Source: Synechococcaceae bacterium WBB_10_009 (GTDB lineage: Bacteria > Cyanobacteriota > Cyanobacteriia > PCC-6307 > Cyanobiaceae). From it: a stretch of 7,050 nucleotides of DNA. The notes below the pieces were generated by a model that did no database searches, was not told where the DNA came from, and saw only the letters and a list, made by a program, of their open reading frames with translations. The stretch is from positions 1 through 7,050 of the forward strand of contig RHBP01000090.1 in NCBI GenBank assembly GCA_010030955.1, in the 5' to 3' direction. The number at the start of each line of letters is the position of its first letter. Position 1 is the stretch's first letter. Made by a program: the position numbers and the translations under genes. Positions 6,521-7,050 of the stretch are shown here, one piece after another.

Positions 6521-6521
6521 T
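6516..6521 (+). promoter_or_regulatory. Possible -10 element of an rpoB promoter, at the tatD stop codon
   Basis: TATGAT matches five of six positions of the -10 consensus and lies exactly where composition shifts from GC-rich coding to T-richer non-coding sequence. The only -35-like hexamer, TTGGGC at 6495-6500, is 15 bp away, which is shorter than ideal. If used, the rpoB transcript would carry a leader of about 270 nt containing the hairpins described below. Confidence 0.25.
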
Positions 6522-6660
6522 GATCTATTGGCCTGGCAACGAGTCTTGGTTTTTCCGTGCTTGTTGCAGCCCGAAAGCGCGCACCGGCTCCCTGGTGCGC
6601 CTGCCCATGTCCATGGTGCTGTGTCTTTCCGGTACGCGTGTTGGTTGTCTGCGGGGTTGA
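6517..6660 (+). CDS. Possible 47-residue ORF overlapping the tatD stop (doubtful)
   Basis: Two consecutive ATG codons (6517, 6520) overlap the tatD stop codon in an ATGA arrangement, which would permit translational coupling. The product starts MMIYWPGNESWFFRACC and ends GTRVGCLRG. It is rich in Cys, Trp, Arg and Leu and resembles no family I know. There is no Shine-Dalgarno sequence. Base composition over 6511-6680 is about 58% GC by my count (99 of 170), lower than the neighbouring genes and without their strong GC preference at third positions. A non-coding leader is the more likely explanation. Confidence 0.15.
   Translation: MMIYWPGNESWFFRACCSPKARTGSLVRLPMSMVLCLSGTRVGCLRG
6579..6600 (+). 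repeat. Small hairpin in the rpoB leader
   Basis: GCGCACC at 6579-6585 pairs perfectly with GGTGCGC at 6594-6600 across an 8-nt loop. No T run follows, so it is not a terminator by itself. Confidence 0.5.
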
Positions 6661-6684
6661 AGCGAGCTGAGTAGGCATGCCGGA

Positions 6685-6718
6685 GGGCCAGCCGTCCCCA
6701 GAGCGGGGTGGCTGGCCC
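6685..6718 (+). terminator. Strong GC hairpin upstream of rpoB: tatD terminator or rpoB leader attenuator
   Basis: GGGCCAGCC at 6685-6693 is the exact reverse complement of GGCTGGCCC at 6710-6718. Inside it, CCCC (6696-6699) pairs with GGGG (6705-6708), leaving the loop AGAGC and a small internal bulge. The result is a stem of about 13 bp. The following bases, TGTTGTCTGCG, are only moderately T-rich, so termination would be partial. If rpoB is transcribed from upstream of this point, the hairpin is part of its leader and could attenuate; if rpoB has a promoter in 6720-6800, it is a terminator for rpsT-tatD. Confidence 0.55.
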
Positions 6719-6800
6719 TGTTGTCTGCGCTCGTTTCCCCAGATCACCCACGGCCCCAGGCCCTTCCTTCCCGTCCAACCCGTTCCTGCAGGTTCTCCGC

Positions 6801-7050
6801 ATGAGCAGCGCGATTCAGGTCGCCAAGACCGCTACCTACCTCCCCGATTTGGTGGAGGTGCAGCGCGCGAGCTTCAAATGGTTTCTGGAGAAAGGCCTGA
6901 TCGAGGAGCTCGAGAGCTTCTCGCCGATCACCGATTACACCGGCAAGCTTGAGCTCCACTTCATCGGCAGCGAGTACCGCCTGAAGCGCCCTCGCCACGA
7001 TGTGGAAGAGGCAAAGCGCCGCGATGCGACCTTCGCCTCGCAGATGTACG
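6801..7050 (+). CDS. rpoB: DNA-directed RNA polymerase subunit beta (N-terminal part, cut by window edge)
   Basis: RpoB is the beta subunit of the multisubunit RNA polymerase. Eighty-three codons are present before the right edge. The start MSSAIQVAKTATYLPDLVEV is followed by QRASFKWFLEKGLIEELESFSPI, DYTGKLELHF and the YRLKRPRHDVEEAKRRDATFASQMY segment, which is the conserved N-terminal protrusion of cyanobacterial RpoB. The ATG at 6801 has a weak AGG at 6790-6792. In cyanobacteria rpoB is normally followed by rpoC1 and rpoC2, which would lie beyond the window, and it is not linked to rplJ-rplL as in E. coli; the tatD gene upstream here agrees with that. Confidence 0.97.
   Translation, partial: MSSAIQVAKTATYLPDLVEVQRASFKWFLEKGLIEELESFSPITDYTGKLELHFIGSEYRLKRPRHDVEEAKRRDATFASQMY

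Larger units (their letters stand above)
6521..6800 (+). promoter_or_regulatory. 280-bp leader/spacer between tatD and rpoB
   Basis: This is the longest non-coding stretch in the window and must hold whatever controls rpoB beyond read-through from tatD. From left to right it contains a T-rich patch (6541-6555), a 7-bp hairpin (6579-6600), one copy of GTTGTCTGCG (6644-6653), a strong GC hairpin (6685-6718), a second copy of the same 10-mer (6720-6729), and a pyrimidine-rich run of about 70 bases up to the rpoB start. AGG at 6790-6792 is the only Shine-Dalgarno-like triplet. I did not find a clean -35/-10 pair. Confidence 0.5.

Noticed and set aside
6426..6674. An 82-codon open frame on the plus strand spanning the tatD end and the rpoB leader
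   Set aside because: Half of it is a shadow of tatD, the remainder has no recognisable sequence, and it has no start signal or coding-like codon use.
5666..6802. A 378-codon open frame on the minus strand opposite tatD and the rpoB leader
   Set aside because: It is an antisense shadow of tatD with a repetitive Gln/His/Arg-rich translation and no recognisable motif.
1..7050. HIP1 palindromes (GCGATCGC), CRISPR arrays, insertion sequences, tRNA genes
   Set aside because: I looked for each by eye and found none. Near-matches to HIP1, such as CGATCGCC around 4540, lack the full octamer.

Overview
The window is a stretch of high-GC bacterial housekeeping chromosome. Both protein content and gene order point to a marine or freshwater picocyanobacterium of the Synechococcus/Cyanobium lineage. 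The coding sequence is strongly GC-rich at third codon positions. RimP begins with the MPHPL start that I recall from that group, and the order rpiA, hisD (reversed), rpsT, tatD, rpoB is one I associate with these genomes. I saw no copy of the HIP1 palindrome (GCGATCGC) common in many other cyanobacteria. The lineage call comes from recalled family knowledge, not from a search.

Layout: on the minus strand at the left edge, rimP (333-806) is followed by nusA (cut by the window edge, 1-299), the usual ribosome-maturation and transcription-elongation pair. Upstream of them on the same strand is a small cysteine-containing protein of unknown function (956-1225). Reading away from it on the plus strand are a CpdA/Icc-type metallophosphoesterase (about 1278-2069), a secreted HtrA/Deg-type serine protease (2096-3190) and ribose-5-phosphate isomerase rpiA (3222-3935). 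These three are closely spaced and could form one transcription unit. Histidinol dehydrogenase hisD (3943-5256, minus) meets rpiA tail to tail with 7 bp between the stop codons. Diverging from hisD are rpsT (ribosomal protein S20, 5358-5660), a TatD-family metal-dependent hydrolase (5699-6520), and, after a 280-bp leader, the start of rpoB (6801 to the right edge).

How the genes relate: most serve gene expression (nusA, rimP, rpsT, rpoB) or central metabolism (rpiA for the Calvin and pentose-phosphate cycles, hisD for histidine). HtrA covers envelope protein quality control. The phosphoesterase and TatD are hydrolases whose cellular substrates the sequence does not reveal. There are no mobile elements, CRISPR arrays, tRNA or rRNA genes, or signs of recent transfer.

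I found no convincing new biological system. The least explained parts are non-coding or very small: the rpoB leader (a strong hairpin, a flanking 10-bp direct repeat and a possible 47-residue ORF overlapping the tatD stop), a run of three hairpins in front of rimP-nusA, a 12-bp hairpin just inside the phosphoesterase gene, and the uncharacterised Cys protein. Start codons are often not ATG (TTG for rimP; GTG for htrA, hisD and rpsT, and possibly for the phosphoesterase), and Shine-Dalgarno sequences are weak or absent.
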